From a virus, in the IMG/VR virus record IMGVR_UViG_3300014838_000015, positions 37,226 through 101,225 of that record: DNA of 64,000 bases; one strand, 5' to 3'. The first letter of the stretch is position 1. The number at the start of each line of letters is the position of its first letter. Made by a program: the position numbers and the translations under genes. This document shows, in pieces, positions 25,788 through 34,169 of this stretch. The notes under the pieces are model-generated. The model did not search any database. It had not been told where the DNA came from and saw only the letters and a program-made list of their open reading frames with translations.

Positions 25788-26121
25788 GTGTCACGTTCCA
25801 CCAAAGGGTTGGTATTGTTCACGTGAAGAGTATCATGATGGACCTTGTGCTGCACATCCTGTGAAAAATATCTGGAATAGATTGAACGATCTCTTCAAGA
25901 GAGATGATGTTAAACAAAGTTCTTTAAATTTACGTTTAACGTTTTCTCCCAATGAAATTGAATACACAAAAGCTTGTGAATGGATCAATATTCACTGTTG
26001 TAAAGGTTCAACCGGCGATTCATATACGTGGTGTTTCACACCGACAGGTTTAGGCGTTGCGTGTACAGTACGTTGTTCATGCGGTGCAGAGCTAAACGTT
26101 ACAGACTATGAGTCTTGGTAA
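25777..26121 (+). CDS. Cys-rich conserved phage protein
   Basis: 114 aa, overlapping the methyltransferase by 11 nt. It begins MTGRCHVPPKGWYCSREEYH and ends in a second Cys cluster (VACTVRCSCGAELNV), so zinc binding is likely. The N-terminal C-H-V-P-P-K-G-W...C pattern recurs in small phage proteins of unknown function. It is probably a small accessory protein carried within the operon. Confidence 0.65.
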   Translation: MTGRCHVPPKGWYCSREEYHDGPCAAHPVKNIWNRLNDLFKRDDVKQSSLNLRLTFSPNEIEYTKACEWINIHCCKGSTGDSYTWCFTPTGLGVACTVRCSCGAELNVTDYESW

Positions 26122-26125
26122 CGTC

Positions 26126-26551
26126 ATGAAAGCTCTTGGATTATGGCAACCATATGCTGGATTGATTCGTTGTGGTATAAAAACTATCGAAACGAGGTTC
26201 TGGCCAACATCGTACAGAGGACCGTTGTTGATCTGTTCAACCAACAGAAAGATGAACATCACTGATCATCAAGTGATAGCACACTACAATGATTCACGGT
26301 TGTCAACAGATGCATTTAGCTTCAATCTAGGCGTGATGCAGTGCGTTGTTGATGTGGTTGATTGCAGGTTGGGAACAAAGGATGATGAACGTGCCGCATG
26401 TTGTGAACTATATGCGCTGAATCCACGAACGGGTATTGAACAACAAAAGTATGCATTCATTCTTGAAAACGTTAGACTTGTGGATGAAAAACCCGTGAAG
26501 TGCGGTAGGAAGTGGTTTGACGTTCTAGATGAACTTGTCGTGGAGGTTTAA
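26126..26551 (+). CDS. ASCH-domain protein
   Basis: 141 aa from ATG at 26126; an earlier ATG at 26108 lies inside the previous gene. It begins MKALGLWQPYAGLIRCGIKT and continues IETRFWPTSYRGPLLI, the signature of the ASCH/PUA-like fold (KALxLxQPWAxLI...G.KxxExR). ASCH domains bind RNA or nucleosides, and some are nucleases or modified-base hydrolases. In phage genomes they are common and mostly uncharacterised. A role in RNA or modified-nucleotide handling is plausible. Confidence 0.75.
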   Translation: MKALGLWQPYAGLIRCGIKTIETRFWPTSYRGPLLICSTNRKMNITDHQVIAHYNDSRLSTDAFSFNLGVMQCVVDVVDCRLGTKDDERAACCELYALNPRTGIEQQKYAFILENVRLVDEKPVKCGRKWFDVLDELVVEV

Positions 26552-26552
26552 C

Positions 26553-27323
26553 ATGGTTGATAATAAATTTGTGTTCATTGCACCGATCTACAATGCTTCA
26601 AAAACGTTGAATCAGATGATTGTATCGATTGTCGGTCAATCGTATTGCAACTGGAAAATCATATTGATTGATGATGTGTCAGAAACTGTTCTAGAACGTG
26701 ATAGTGAAAAATTCATAATCAATCAATGGAAAGACGTGTATGGATCAGATCGTATCGTAACGCTTTGGAACGATGAAAAGAAGTGGGAAATTGCGAATGT
26801 TTTACGTGGAATAAGATTATGTGATGATGATGACATCGTTTGTAGAATCGATGGTGATGATTATCTTTGTGATCTAGATGCATTGTGGATCTTGAATGAA
26901 ACGTACAAAGAATGTAAGTGTGACGCAGTCTGGAGCAAACACAGGTGGGGTAAATCAGACAGAAATATCTCATCCCATATGACATATGGATCCGATGTGT
27001 ACACACATCCATGGGTATCATCGCACCTTAAAACGTTTCGTAAACAATTGATTAACAATGTTCCATATGATAACTTTGTGAACATGAACGGTGAATTGGT
27101 ACGACGTGCAGGTGATCAGGCACTGTACCTACCGATACTTCACAATGCGAAAAAATGGATGTATCTGCCACGCGTGTTATATTCATATACAATAGACGAG
27201 CAAGGAGGAGCCGTTTATCAAACCGATGACGCTAAGTTCCAGAAAGCTGAAGCTGACTTCATTCGTGCACGTGGTTATGTGTCTATAGGCGATACGTGGG
27301 AGCAGAAGTTGCTGTGTAAGTGA
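26553..27323 (+). CDS. GT2-family glycosyltransferase
   Basis: 256 aa from ATG at 26553, with GGAGG 5 nt upstream; the longer frame from 26529 is out of place inside the previous gene. The GT-A core is clear: FVFIAPIYNASKTLNQMIVS, KIILIDDVS and the metal motif VCRIDGDDYLCD, followed by a sugar-acceptor region with HTMTYG-like histidines and DQALYLPIL. An inverting or retaining transferase of the GT2 clan; donor and acceptor unknown. Confidence 0.85.
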   Translation: MVDNKFVFIAPIYNASKTLNQMIVSIVGQSYCNWKIILIDDVSETVLERDSEKFIINQWKDVYGSDRIVTLWNDEKKWEIANVLRGIRLCDDDDIVCRIDGDDYLCDLDALWILNETYKECKCDAVWSKHRWGKSDRNISSHMTYGSDVYTHPWVSSHLKTFRKQLINNVPYDNFVNMNGELVRRAGDQALYLPILHNAKKWMYLPRVLYSYTIDEQGGAVYQTDDAKFQKAEADFIRARGYVSIGDTWEQKLLCK

Positions 27324-27343
27324 TGCGTTTTCTGTTGTAGACT
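27315..27343 (+). promoter_or_regulatory. Candidate internal promoter before ATG 27350
   Basis: TGTAAG, 17-nt spacer, TAGACT, then 6 nt to the ATG. It begins in the last codons of the upstream glycosyltransferase. Leaderless geometry. Confidence 0.45.
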
Positions 27344-27349
27344 TCTACC

Positions 27350-28282
27350 ATGAAGGTGTACCTGAACAGAACGCAACGATTTGGACCGTGGGGTGGCGGT
27401 GCAGCATTCACGAACGCTTTTATCAAGCGTGCTGGTCAACACTGTGAATTCATGAATGATCAATCATTGATGTTTGCACCGAGTGTAATACTCATTGCAG
27501 GTCTCGACAACGATGGAGGATCAGGAATTTCGTTTGACCAAGCGGTTCTTTACAAAATGATGAGCGATCCAAACGTTAAAATCGTTCTTCGTGTCAATGA
27601 AAACGACGCTCGTAAAGGAACCAACAACGTCGATAAGACGTTGGTTGAAGCTTCAAAGCACATTGATGGAACCGTGTTCGTGTCACGATGGTTACAGAGT
27701 TACTTTGCAAAAAAGAAGTGGAAGTGTAAGAATCAAACGGTGATCGTGAACGGCGTTGCTGCCGATGTATTCTCACCGCAACCGAAGCTAAACAACGGAA
27801 AGATCAACATCGTTACGCATCATTGGAGCGATAACGAGATGAAGGGTGCCGATTACTACGAACTCATTGATGATTTTGTTGGAAAGAACTCTGACAAGTT
27901 TTCATTCACATACATTGGTCGACATAAGTGTGATTTTAAAAACACGACAGTTATACGTCCTTTGCACGGAAAAGCTCTTGGCGATGAACTTGGTAAGTAT
28001 GATGTGTATGTGTCGGCCTCACGTTTCGATCCAGGACCGAATCACATCACTGAAGCAATATCGTGTGGTCTACCAACGTATGTCCACAAAGATGGTGGAG
28101 GCGCAGTTGAATTTGCAGGAAACGATCACGTGTTTTCATCGTACGTTGAACTAGAAAAGCTTTTGTTGAACGGTGAATTCAAACCGAACCAAACAACGTT
28201 TGCTGGTTGGGGCAACTGTATTGAATCGTACGTTCGTTACCTCGAAACGGTGTGTATGAATAACATTGTGATCGTGTTGTAA
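27350..28282 (+). CDS. GT-B glycosyltransferase
   Basis: 310 aa. The N-terminal domain starts MKVYLNRTQRFGPWGGGAAF, with a Gly-rich loop as in GT4 enzymes. The C-terminal domain has VNGVAADVFSP, then DVYVSASRFDPGPNHITEAI and a following GLPTYVHKDGGG, the donor-binding E-x7-E-like region of retaining GT4 transferases. There are no membrane segments. Probably adds a nucleotide-activated sugar to the glycan assembled by this operon. Confidence 0.8.
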   Translation: MKVYLNRTQRFGPWGGGAAFTNAFIKRAGQHCEFMNDQSLMFAPSVILIAGLDNDGGSGISFDQAVLYKMMSDPNVKIVLRVNENDARKGTNNVDKTLVEASKHIDGTVFVSRWLQSYFAKKKWKCKNQTVIVNGVAADVFSPQPKLNNGKINIVTHHWSDNEMKGADYYELIDDFVGKNSDKFSFTYIGRHKCDFKNTTVIRPLHGKALGDELGKYDVYVSASRFDPGPNHITEAISCGLPTYVHKDGGGAVEFAGNDHVFSSYVELEKLLLNGEFKPNQTTFAGWGNCIESYVRYLETVCMNNIVIVL

Positions 28283-28291
28283 GTTTCATAC

Positions 28292-28693
28292 GTGAAGAAG
28301 TTAGCGAACGATCAACAAGGCATGACCATTAGGTTCAGCGAGCTGCTCGAAAAGCGACTCAACGATGTTATTTCACGGAAGTATTGCTATGAAGCGTTAA
28401 CACCCGCAGCATTGAAAGGCATTCGTGATACGATTCGTGAAGTTGTGATCAGTATCTTCAACAAGAGTTCGTACAATCCATCGTATGAAATGATGGGATG
28501 GATCGCTAACCAATACTTCAGGCGCATTCAAATCAACGGCTCGCAGAGCATGGACGAACTTGTTATCATAAATGAGTTCAAGTTGTCAGAGATGTCAACG
28601 TTTGACATTTCACTACTTCGATCGTTGTTTTCTGGTACAACGATTGGATCTGATATCGAACTTGAAGTTGAAAGAAGGGGGATGTTATCATGA
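28292..28693 (+). CDS. Small helical protein, tandem paralogue 1
   Basis: 133 aa from GTG at 28292 (TAAGTT 6 nt upstream); ATG at 28322 is an alternative start. It is all-helical, with a FSELLEKRLNDV start, a central IREVVISIFNKSS helix and an acidic end (SDIELEVERRG). Position by position it resembles the next gene (FxxLLxxxL..I, IF..TVxVVF/S, YFxRIxING), so the pair arose by duplication. Function is unknown. Confidence 0.65.
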   Translation: MKKLANDQQGMTIRFSELLEKRLNDVISRKYCYEALTPAALKGIRDTIREVVISIFNKSSYNPSYEMMGWIANQYFRRIQINGSQSMDELVIINEFKLSEMSTFDISLLRSLFSGTTIGSDIELEVERRGMLS

Positions 28694-29058
28694 GCGAAAA
28701 GCAAACATTTCACGATATATTTTCAAAGTTATTGCTTGAAAAGCTCAAACCAATCACTCAAAAAAATGTATCGCTAGATCTTGCATCATGCGTTGAGATT
28801 TACACAATGGTGTTTAATACGCTCGTTGATGTGTTTCAGGCATCAAACGTAAAGCTCACCAACGAATCTGTCAACTACGTTGCGCAGTGTTACTACGATG
28901 GAATTGTGATCAATGACGGTCACTATCTCGATCCAAACATCTTCACTCAACGAGCGAAGCTTGAGAATATCTCGTCTGATGAATTGGCTCTTCTTGCAGT
29001 CATGTTAAAGGGCACGGGATTCATTGCTTCGATCGTTCTTGAACTCAAGAGAAGGTGA
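28690..29058 (+). CDS. Small helical protein, tandem paralogue 2
   Basis: 122 aa, ATG overlapping the previous stop (ATGA). It is similar in layout to the preceding product: FHDIFSKLLLEKLKPI, YTMVFNTLVDVFQASN, YVAQCYYDGIVINDG and the shared ending IASIVLELKRR against IGSDIELEVERRG. No catalytic motif was seen. It may be a virion-internal or regulatory helical bundle protein. It is coupled to the downstream glycosyltransferase by GTGA. Confidence 0.65.
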   Translation: MSEKQTFHDIFSKLLLEKLKPITQKNVSLDLASCVEIYTMVFNTLVDVFQASNVKLTNESVNYVAQCYYDGIVINDGHYLDPNIFTQRAKLENISSDELALLAVMLKGTGFIASIVLELKRR

Positions 29059-30014
29059 CCTTGAAGGTTCACTTCGATAACGTTTGTTTCAACGCTCCAA
29101 CGGGACCGAACGTGTTCGGAGTCAGGTTGGCTAAGCGATTGTTTGAGATGGGACACGAGGTGGTGTTGAGTGCTCATGGTGCTGATGTTTCGTTGGTATT
29201 CATAGAACCAACGGGTGCACCGTTAGCACCCATCGTTGTTCAGAGGTTGGATGGCATTTGGACGAAACCAAGCGATTTCAACACAAAGAACTTTATGATC
29301 AAATCGCTGTACGATGACGCTGACGCTGTTGTATGGCAATCAGAGTTCGATAAAACAACAATACAACGCTTATGGGGCACGAAGAACGGTGTTGTCATTC
29401 ACAATGGCATCGAGATAGCTCTTGTTAAATCAATCACGATACCAGCGTTGGCTGAGATGCGTGCAACGTACAAACGAATCTACGTGTGTAGTGCGAGCTG
29501 GCACGGTCAGAAACGCCTTGAAGCAAACGTTGGGTTCTTTAGGCACCTGAAACAAAAGTGTCACTCGAGTTGTTTGATCGTCATCGGTGACCATCCTGAT
29601 TATCGAGCAACAGGAACCGACGTGTTTTATGCTGGACACGTTACACCTGAAGTATACACACAAATATATTTTGCAGCCGATTGGATGCTACACCTTGCGT
29701 ACATGGATCACTGTCCGAACGTTGTTGTGGAAGCTTTGGCACAGGGAACGCCGGTAGCATGCGTTGATTCAGGTGGCACAAAAGAATTGATTGGAGCGTA
29801 TGGAATCGTTCTCAATGAAACAAAACATTCCGATGAATTTGAATTTATCGATTACGACAATCCGCCGGAACTTGACGTAACGCGATTCAATGAATTACCG
29901 GTTCGAAGTGAACTTGATTATTCAACGATTGCGGACATAGACATCAAGAATACGGCAAAAAAGTACGTAGAAATGTTCGAATCGTTGTGTACACCTAGTG
30001 CTGCTGGTGTATAG
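29055..30014 (+). CDS. GT-B glycosyltransferase
   Basis: 319 aa, GTG at 29055 overlapping the prior stop with AAGAGAAG upstream. The N-terminal domain has PTGPNVFGVRLAKRLFEMGH, the GT4 acceptor loop. The C-terminal domain has IYVCSASWHGQKRLEANV, then DWMLHLAYMDHCPNVVVEAL followed by GTPVACVDSGG, the donor-binding motif of GT4 enzymes. The last codons contain a promoter for the small NUMOD1 gene. Confidence 0.85.
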   Translation: MTLKVHFDNVCFNAPTGPNVFGVRLAKRLFEMGHEVVLSAHGADVSLVFIEPTGAPLAPIVVQRLDGIWTKPSDFNTKNFMIKSLYDDADAVVWQSEFDKTTIQRLWGTKNGVVIHNGIEIALVKSITIPALAEMRATYKRIYVCSASWHGQKRLEANVGFFRHLKQKCHSSCLIVIGDHPDYRATGTDVFYAGHVTPEVYTQIYFAADWMLHLAYMDHCPNVVVEALAQGTPVACVDSGGTKELIGAYGIVLNETKHSDEFEFIDYDNPPELDVTRFNELPVRSELDYSTIADIDIKNTAKKYVEMFESLCTPSAAGV

Positions 30015-30015
30015 T
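29988..30015 (+). promoter_or_regulatory. Strong candidate promoter before ATG 30023
   Basis: TGTACA, 16-nt spacer, TATAGT, then 7 nt (acaaatc) to ATG at 30023. It is the best -10 match of the leaderless set and overlaps the end of the upstream glycosyltransferase. Confidence 0.55.
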
Positions 30016-30022
30016 ACAAATC

Positions 30023-30223
30023 ATGACAAGAACAATTCAACAGGTCGATCCAAACACTCAACAGGTCATCGCGGAGTTTGCTTCGCCTCAGGCAGCAGCT
30101 ATTGCTGTGCAGAAGCCTGCTGGTCACGCAAACATCCTTCTCACGTGTGGCACAAACCTACTCTCTGGTAACAACACTCGGAAGTCGTACGGTTTCGTGT
30201 GGAAGTTCAACGATCAAGCGTAG
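30023..30223 (+). CDS. Stand-alone NUMOD1-like protein
   Basis: 66 aa. IQQVDPNTQQVIAEFASPQA with a C-terminal SYGFVWKF is a single NUMOD1 DNA-recognition module, the same type found at the C-termini of the GIY-YIG proteins at 496 and 4752, here without any nuclease. It could be a remnant of a homing endonuclease, or a domesticated DNA-binding regulator. The intact frame, its own promoter and the 10-nt gap to the next gene argue for expression. Confidence 0.65.
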   Translation: MTRTIQQVDPNTQQVIAEFASPQAAAIAVQKPAGHANILLTCGTNLLSGNNTRKSYGFVWKFNDQA

Positions 30224-30233
30224 AGAGCAGAAC

Positions 30234-31145
30234 ATGAACAAAGTCTGGGTCAACCGTCCTTATGAGGGTTGGATATGTGATGTGTTGGCCCAGCGTTTTA
30301 TGCATGATAACGCTGACATTTGTGTTAATGATCCACATGAAGCAGATGTGATTTGGTTGTTGGCTGATTGGACATGGCGACAGGTGCCACGATCGGTTCT
30401 CACATCAAAAAAGGTGTTGACGACGATTCATCACATTGTGCCACAAAAGTTTGGTGATGTTGAACGTCGTGATTTTGATGATCGTGATGTTATCACTAAT
30501 GCTTATCACGTATTTAATGATCATACGTATGAATTCATCAGACCATTGACTGACAAGCCAATTCACATCATCCAATATTGGGCCGATACAACTTTATGGA
30601 AACCAACTAATACGAAAGCTAAGCTTCGAGAGAAGCATGGGTTACCAATCGATGCGTACATCTGTGGAAGTTTTCAACGAGACACAGAGGGTGCAGGAAT
30701 TCCGAATGGAATATTTCTACCCAAGCTTGAAAAGGGACCTGATATTTTTGCATCGTATGTGATGCAATTGCGTCAAAAATGTCCAAATTTATATGTGTTG
30801 TTGGCTGGTTGGCGGAGGCAATACCTCATTGAGAGGTTAGAAAATGCATCAGTGCCATTCTCATACATTGAGTTACCATCTCAAGTAACGCTCAACGAAC
30901 TCTACCAAACGTTGGATTTGTATCCAATTGCTTCACGCTTTGAAGGTGGACCTCAAGCATTGATAGAGTGTGGTTTGTTGAACGTACCAGTCGTTTCGCA
31001 TCACGTTGGAATCGCGGAGCAGGTGTTACCGCCATCAGCGATCAATGATGATTTGATCAAGGCCATTCCTACTTGCCCAGATGTTTCAAATATGTTGCTA
31101 CCAAATGGATACGAAGATTACAGGAATGCATTCAAATGGATGTAA
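30234..31145 (+). CDS. GT-B glycosyltransferase
   Basis: 303 aa from ATG at 30234 with a GAGAG site; an upstream in-frame extension overlaps the NUMOD1 gene in another frame and is rejected. The N-terminal Rossmann domain includes MNKVWVNRPYEGWICDVLAQ and ADVIWLLADW. The C-terminal domain has ICGSFQRDTEGAG, LYVLLAGWRRQYL and IASRFEGGPQALIECGLLNV, a GT4-like donor site. Overlaps the next gene by 10 nt. Confidence 0.8.
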   Translation: MNKVWVNRPYEGWICDVLAQRFMHDNADICVNDPHEADVIWLLADWTWRQVPRSVLTSKKVLTTIHHIVPQKFGDVERRDFDDRDVITNAYHVFNDHTYEFIRPLTDKPIHIIQYWADTTLWKPTNTKAKLREKHGLPIDAYICGSFQRDTEGAGIPNGIFLPKLEKGPDIFASYVMQLRQKCPNLYVLLAGWRRQYLIERLENASVPFSYIELPSQVTLNELYQTLDLYPIASRFEGGPQALIECGLLNVPVVSHHVGIAEQVLPPSAINDDLIKAIPTCPDVSNMLLPNGYEDYRNAFKWM

Positions 31146-31966
31146 ATAACGTTGCATTTTTGCTTGTTACGTGTTCAATGGAACCAATGAGAGCAAACGT
31201 TCTCAGGAACGTTGTTGAGAATATTATTACAGTTGCACCTGTATTATACAATGTGCTCACGGTGTTTGATAATGCATCGACGGAACCTGATACGCTTGAA
31301 GTTCTCAATGGATTGAATCGTAACTTTGCACCTGTGTTTCGAGCCTCAGAGAACGTTGGTTACTGGTCTGCAATAGATTGGTGGCTTGATAGCATGAATG
31401 AATCGCCACCAAAATATACGTACATCATTGAATCAGACGTAATTCATTATGATTTCAACAAATTAAGGAATTGTGTTGACTACCTTGACACACATAACGA
31501 CGTTGGATCAGTGAGACTTCTGGAATTTTCTGTTAAGAATAAGCAATTTTATAACAAAGATGCACGCGTTGAAGGTAGCAGAGTTTCTGCGTGGCAATCA
31601 TCAACAAATAAAGCAACTGGCGAACGAATCGTGATTAATCACGATGAAGGTGATCTGTATAAAACAACGTTTTTAACACAGTTATGTGCATTGAATCGGT
31701 ATGAAACGATGCTTGAAACATTCAAACGTTTACGTGGCTTTCAGAAATTTTCTGAACTTGATTTTCAGAAGTTGTACTGGGAAAAGTACAAATCAACGGG
31801 TTTGCTTGATGGCGGAATATTTCACGCTGAACTTACGGCGGCAAAAAATAACTTACCTACTGGTTCGTGGACTCCGATCGATGAATTGAAGAGAATGGGT
31901 TACCTTCCATCGCGCTTTGCATCGATAACGCCACAAAACGAGTACACAGTACAGAGGATGATTTAG
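31136..31966 (+). CDS. GT-A-like glycosyltransferase
   Basis: 276 aa from ATG at 31136. Features of the GT2 clan: VAFLLVTCSMEPMRANVLRN, VLTVFDNAST, FRASENVGYWSAIDWWLDS (NxGx-type donor helix) and YIIESDVI as the acidic metal site. The C-terminal region carries a GIFHAELT histidine motif. Donor and acceptor unknown. Translation is coupled to the previous glycosyltransferase. Confidence 0.7.
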   Translation: MDVNNVAFLLVTCSMEPMRANVLRNVVENIITVAPVLYNVLTVFDNASTEPDTLEVLNGLNRNFAPVFRASENVGYWSAIDWWLDSMNESPPKYTYIIESDVIHYDFNKLRNCVDYLDTHNDVGSVRLLEFSVKNKQFYNKDARVEGSRVSAWQSSTNKATGERIVINHDEGDLYKTTFLTQLCALNRYETMLETFKRLRGFQKFSELDFQKLYWEKYKSTGLLDGGIFHAELTAAKNNLPTGSWTPIDELKRMGYLPSRFASITPQNEYTVQRMI

Positions 31967-31969
31967 TGT
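31941..31969 (+). promoter_or_regulatory. Candidate internal promoter before ATG 31976
   Basis: AGTACA, 17-nt spacer, TAGTGT, then 6 nt to ATG at 31976. A weaker -10 but the same geometry as the other sites. It would drive the nucleotide-sugar genes separately. Confidence 0.35.
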
Positions 31970-31975
31970 TGTAAC

Positions 31976-33028
31976 ATGTCACGAATCATTGTCTTGGGTG
32001 GAACTGGTTCATTGGGTCGTAAGCTTATCGAACGTTTTTTGCCGAACAACGACGTTGCAGTGTATTCTCGTGATGAAGCAAAGCATTGGTCAATATCAAA
32101 CGATATGAAGGTTGGAAACCTTGCACATCGAATGTCATCGTTACAATTCTACGTTGGTGATGTACGTGATAAACAAAGAATTCGAGACGTTATTCGACAA
32201 TTCAAACCAGAGATTGTGATAATTGCCGCTGCGCTAAAGCAGGTAGACACATGTGAGTTGAGCCCATACGAAAGCGTTCAAACGAACCTTCTTGGTACAC
32301 AAAACATCATTGACGTGGTTAACGAACACGTCGAAAACAACTATGATAGACGATCGTTGATAGAAAAAGTTCTATTCGTTAGCACGGATAAAGCGTGTCA
32401 ACCTGTCAACGTATATGGCATGTGCAAGGCAATTTCCGAACGCCTGGTGACCAGCCAAGCGATGACAGGACACACGACCGTGAAGTACCTTGCCACTCGA
32501 TACGGGAACGTTCTGGAGTCACGTGGGAGCATCATTCCATTGTTCAAGTACCAGTGTATGCACGGTACGCAGCTTACGGTTACAGATCTTGATATGACGC
32601 GATTCTTGATGACGCTTGACGACAGCGTTGATCTCATAGAGAGAACGTTACACGAGGGTAAATCAGGAGAAACTTGGATTCCTCGTTTACCTGCTATGCG
32701 CATTGGTTGTTTAGCGAATATTTTTTCAAAATTGTATAATATACCCATCAAAATCATCGGCGCGCGACCTGGCGAAAAACGTGATGAGGATCTAATTTCG
32801 TTGTCAGAATCAACGAGAACGCGTTTAACGGAAGATCAACACAATTACGTTATAGCACCTGCATTCATGATGGGAAAAAACGATTCATTTGTGTATTCTA
32901 GTAATCAAAGCGTTATGAATGAGGATGAACTATTCAAGCACCTGAACGAATTAGGAATCATAGAAGCGCCTCTTGAAACGTTCAAAGGAATTGTAATCGA
33001 AGAAATAGCAACCAATCGTAAAGAATAA
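31976..33028 (+). CDS. UDP-GlcNAc 4,6-dehydratase-like SDR (PseB/CapE family)
   Basis: 350 aa. The N-terminal NAD(P) motif is VLGGTGSLG; then IVIIAAALKQVDTCELSPYE, VLFVSTDKACQPVNVYGMCK (catalytic Thr-Asp-Lys and Y-x3-K) and ATRYGNVLESRGSIIPLFK. This sequence of motifs matches the extended SDR enzymes PseB, CapE and FlaA1, which convert UDP-GlcNAc to a 4-keto-6-deoxy sugar. It is soluble, without the membrane part of CapD. Directly followed by the aminotransferase, as in pseudaminic- or bacillosamine-type pathways. Confidence 0.85.
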   Translation: MSRIIVLGGTGSLGRKLIERFLPNNDVAVYSRDEAKHWSISNDMKVGNLAHRMSSLQFYVGDVRDKQRIRDVIRQFKPEIVIIAAALKQVDTCELSPYESVQTNLLGTQNIIDVVNEHVENNYDRRSLIEKVLFVSTDKACQPVNVYGMCKAISERLVTSQAMTGHTTVKYLATRYGNVLESRGSIIPLFKYQCMHGTQLTVTDLDMTRFLMTLDDSVDLIERTLHEGKSGETWIPRLPAMRIGCLANIFSKLYNIPIKIIGARPGEKRDEDLISLSESTRTRLTEDQHNYVIAPAFMMGKNDSFVYSSNQSVMNEDELFKHLNELGIIEAPLETFKGIVIEEIATNRKE

Positions 33029-33029
33029 C

Positions 33030-34169
33030 ATGAAAACATTTCCGCTGTTTAAGGTTCACGTTCCAATAAAAGAAGCGCTTTGTAACATTGAGAACGTTTT
33101 TGATTCAGGATATATCAATGAAGGTGTTGAAGTTTCGCGTTTAACCGTTGAATTGCAAAGACACCTTCTTGCTAAACAGTTGATTCTAACGAATAGTTGC
33201 ACATCAGCGCTAACGTTGGCGATGAAACTCGTAGGAGTTGGACCAAACACAGACGTTGTCACAACGCCAATGACGTGCATTGCAACGAACGTTCCTATCG
33301 TGTCTAGCGGCGCAAGAATTGTGTGGGCAGACGTCGATCGTGAACACGGAATGATCGATCCCGATAGCGTACGTAGGTGTATCACAGATCGAACAAAGGC
33401 AATCATCGCCGTTGCTTGGGCAGGTACTGCCCCAGATCTCAACGCTTTACTAAACATTTGTTACGATCATAAAATCAAATTGATCCTTGATGCAGCTCAT
33501 GCATTTGGTGCAGAATATGAAAACATGCCCATTCACATGTCAGCGCATTACACAACGTATTCTTTTCAGGCGATTAAACACTTCACAACCGGTGATGGTG
33601 GTGCATTGGTTTGCAACAATAAGGATGATTATGAACGATCAAAATCATTGAAGTGGTTTGGTCTTGACAGGGAACAAGCGAAGGATTCTCGTGGTGATTG
33701 GAAGGGTCAACAGTGGGACGTTGATATTGAAGAAGCTGGTTTCAAGTTCAACATGAACAACGTTTCCGCCGCGATTGGATTATCACAGTTACCATACATT
33801 GGTGAAATACTAAAGAAACACAGAGAGAACGCAACAATTTACAACGAAGAACTGCAACATTGTAAGAACGTTGTTCCAAACTGGATACAAACCTTGGGAG
33901 GATCAAGTCACTGGGTTTATGCAGTTCACGTTGAGAACGAATTGAACAGGAATGTACTGCTTAAAGCGCTCAATGATGAAGGAATCATGGCTGGGTTGGT
34001 TCACGTGCCCAACGATGAATACACTTGTTTCAAGAACTTTGCAAAGGATTTGCCTGGCGTCAGAGAGTTCAGCCAAAAGCAATTTGCGTTACCATGTGGT
34101 TGGTGGCTGAACAGTGATGATATTCGTTATATTGCGCACCGCGTAAGCGAATTAGCGAGGACGTTATGA
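33030..34169 (+). CDS. DegT/DnrJ/EryC1 sugar aminotransferase
   Basis: 379 aa. PLP-dependent: LILTNSCTSALTLAM (phosphate-binding region), VTTPMTCIATNVPIV, KLILDAAHAFGAE (Asp to the pyridine N) and SFQAIKHFTTGDGG with the Schiff-base Lys. The family transfers an amino group from Glu to 4-keto or 3-keto nucleotide sugars. Its position right after the PseB-like dehydratase predicts a UDP-4-amino-4,6-dideoxy sugar product. Confidence 0.9.
   Translation: MKTFPLFKVHVPIKEALCNIENVFDSGYINEGVEVSRLTVELQRHLLAKQLILTNSCTSALTLAMKLVGVGPNTDVVTTPMTCIATNVPIVSSGARIVWADVDREHGMIDPDSVRRCITDRTKAIIAVAWAGTAPDLNALLNICYDHKIKLILDAAHAFGAEYENMPIHMSAHYTTYSFQAIKHFTTGDGGALVCNNKDDYERSKSLKWFGLDREQAKDSRGDWKGQQWDVDIEEAGFKFNMNNVSAAIGLSQLPYIGEILKKHRENATIYNEELQHCKNVVPNWIQTLGGSSHWVYAVHVENELNRNVLLKALNDEGIMAGLVHVPNDEYTCFKNFAKDLPGVREFSQKQFALPCGWWLNSDDIRYIAHRVSELARTL

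Noticed and set aside
32398-33457. Minus-strand frames of 119 and 133 codons opposite the dehydratase and aminotransferase genes.
   Set aside because: Shadow frames opposite genes with complete catalytic motifs; no independent support.
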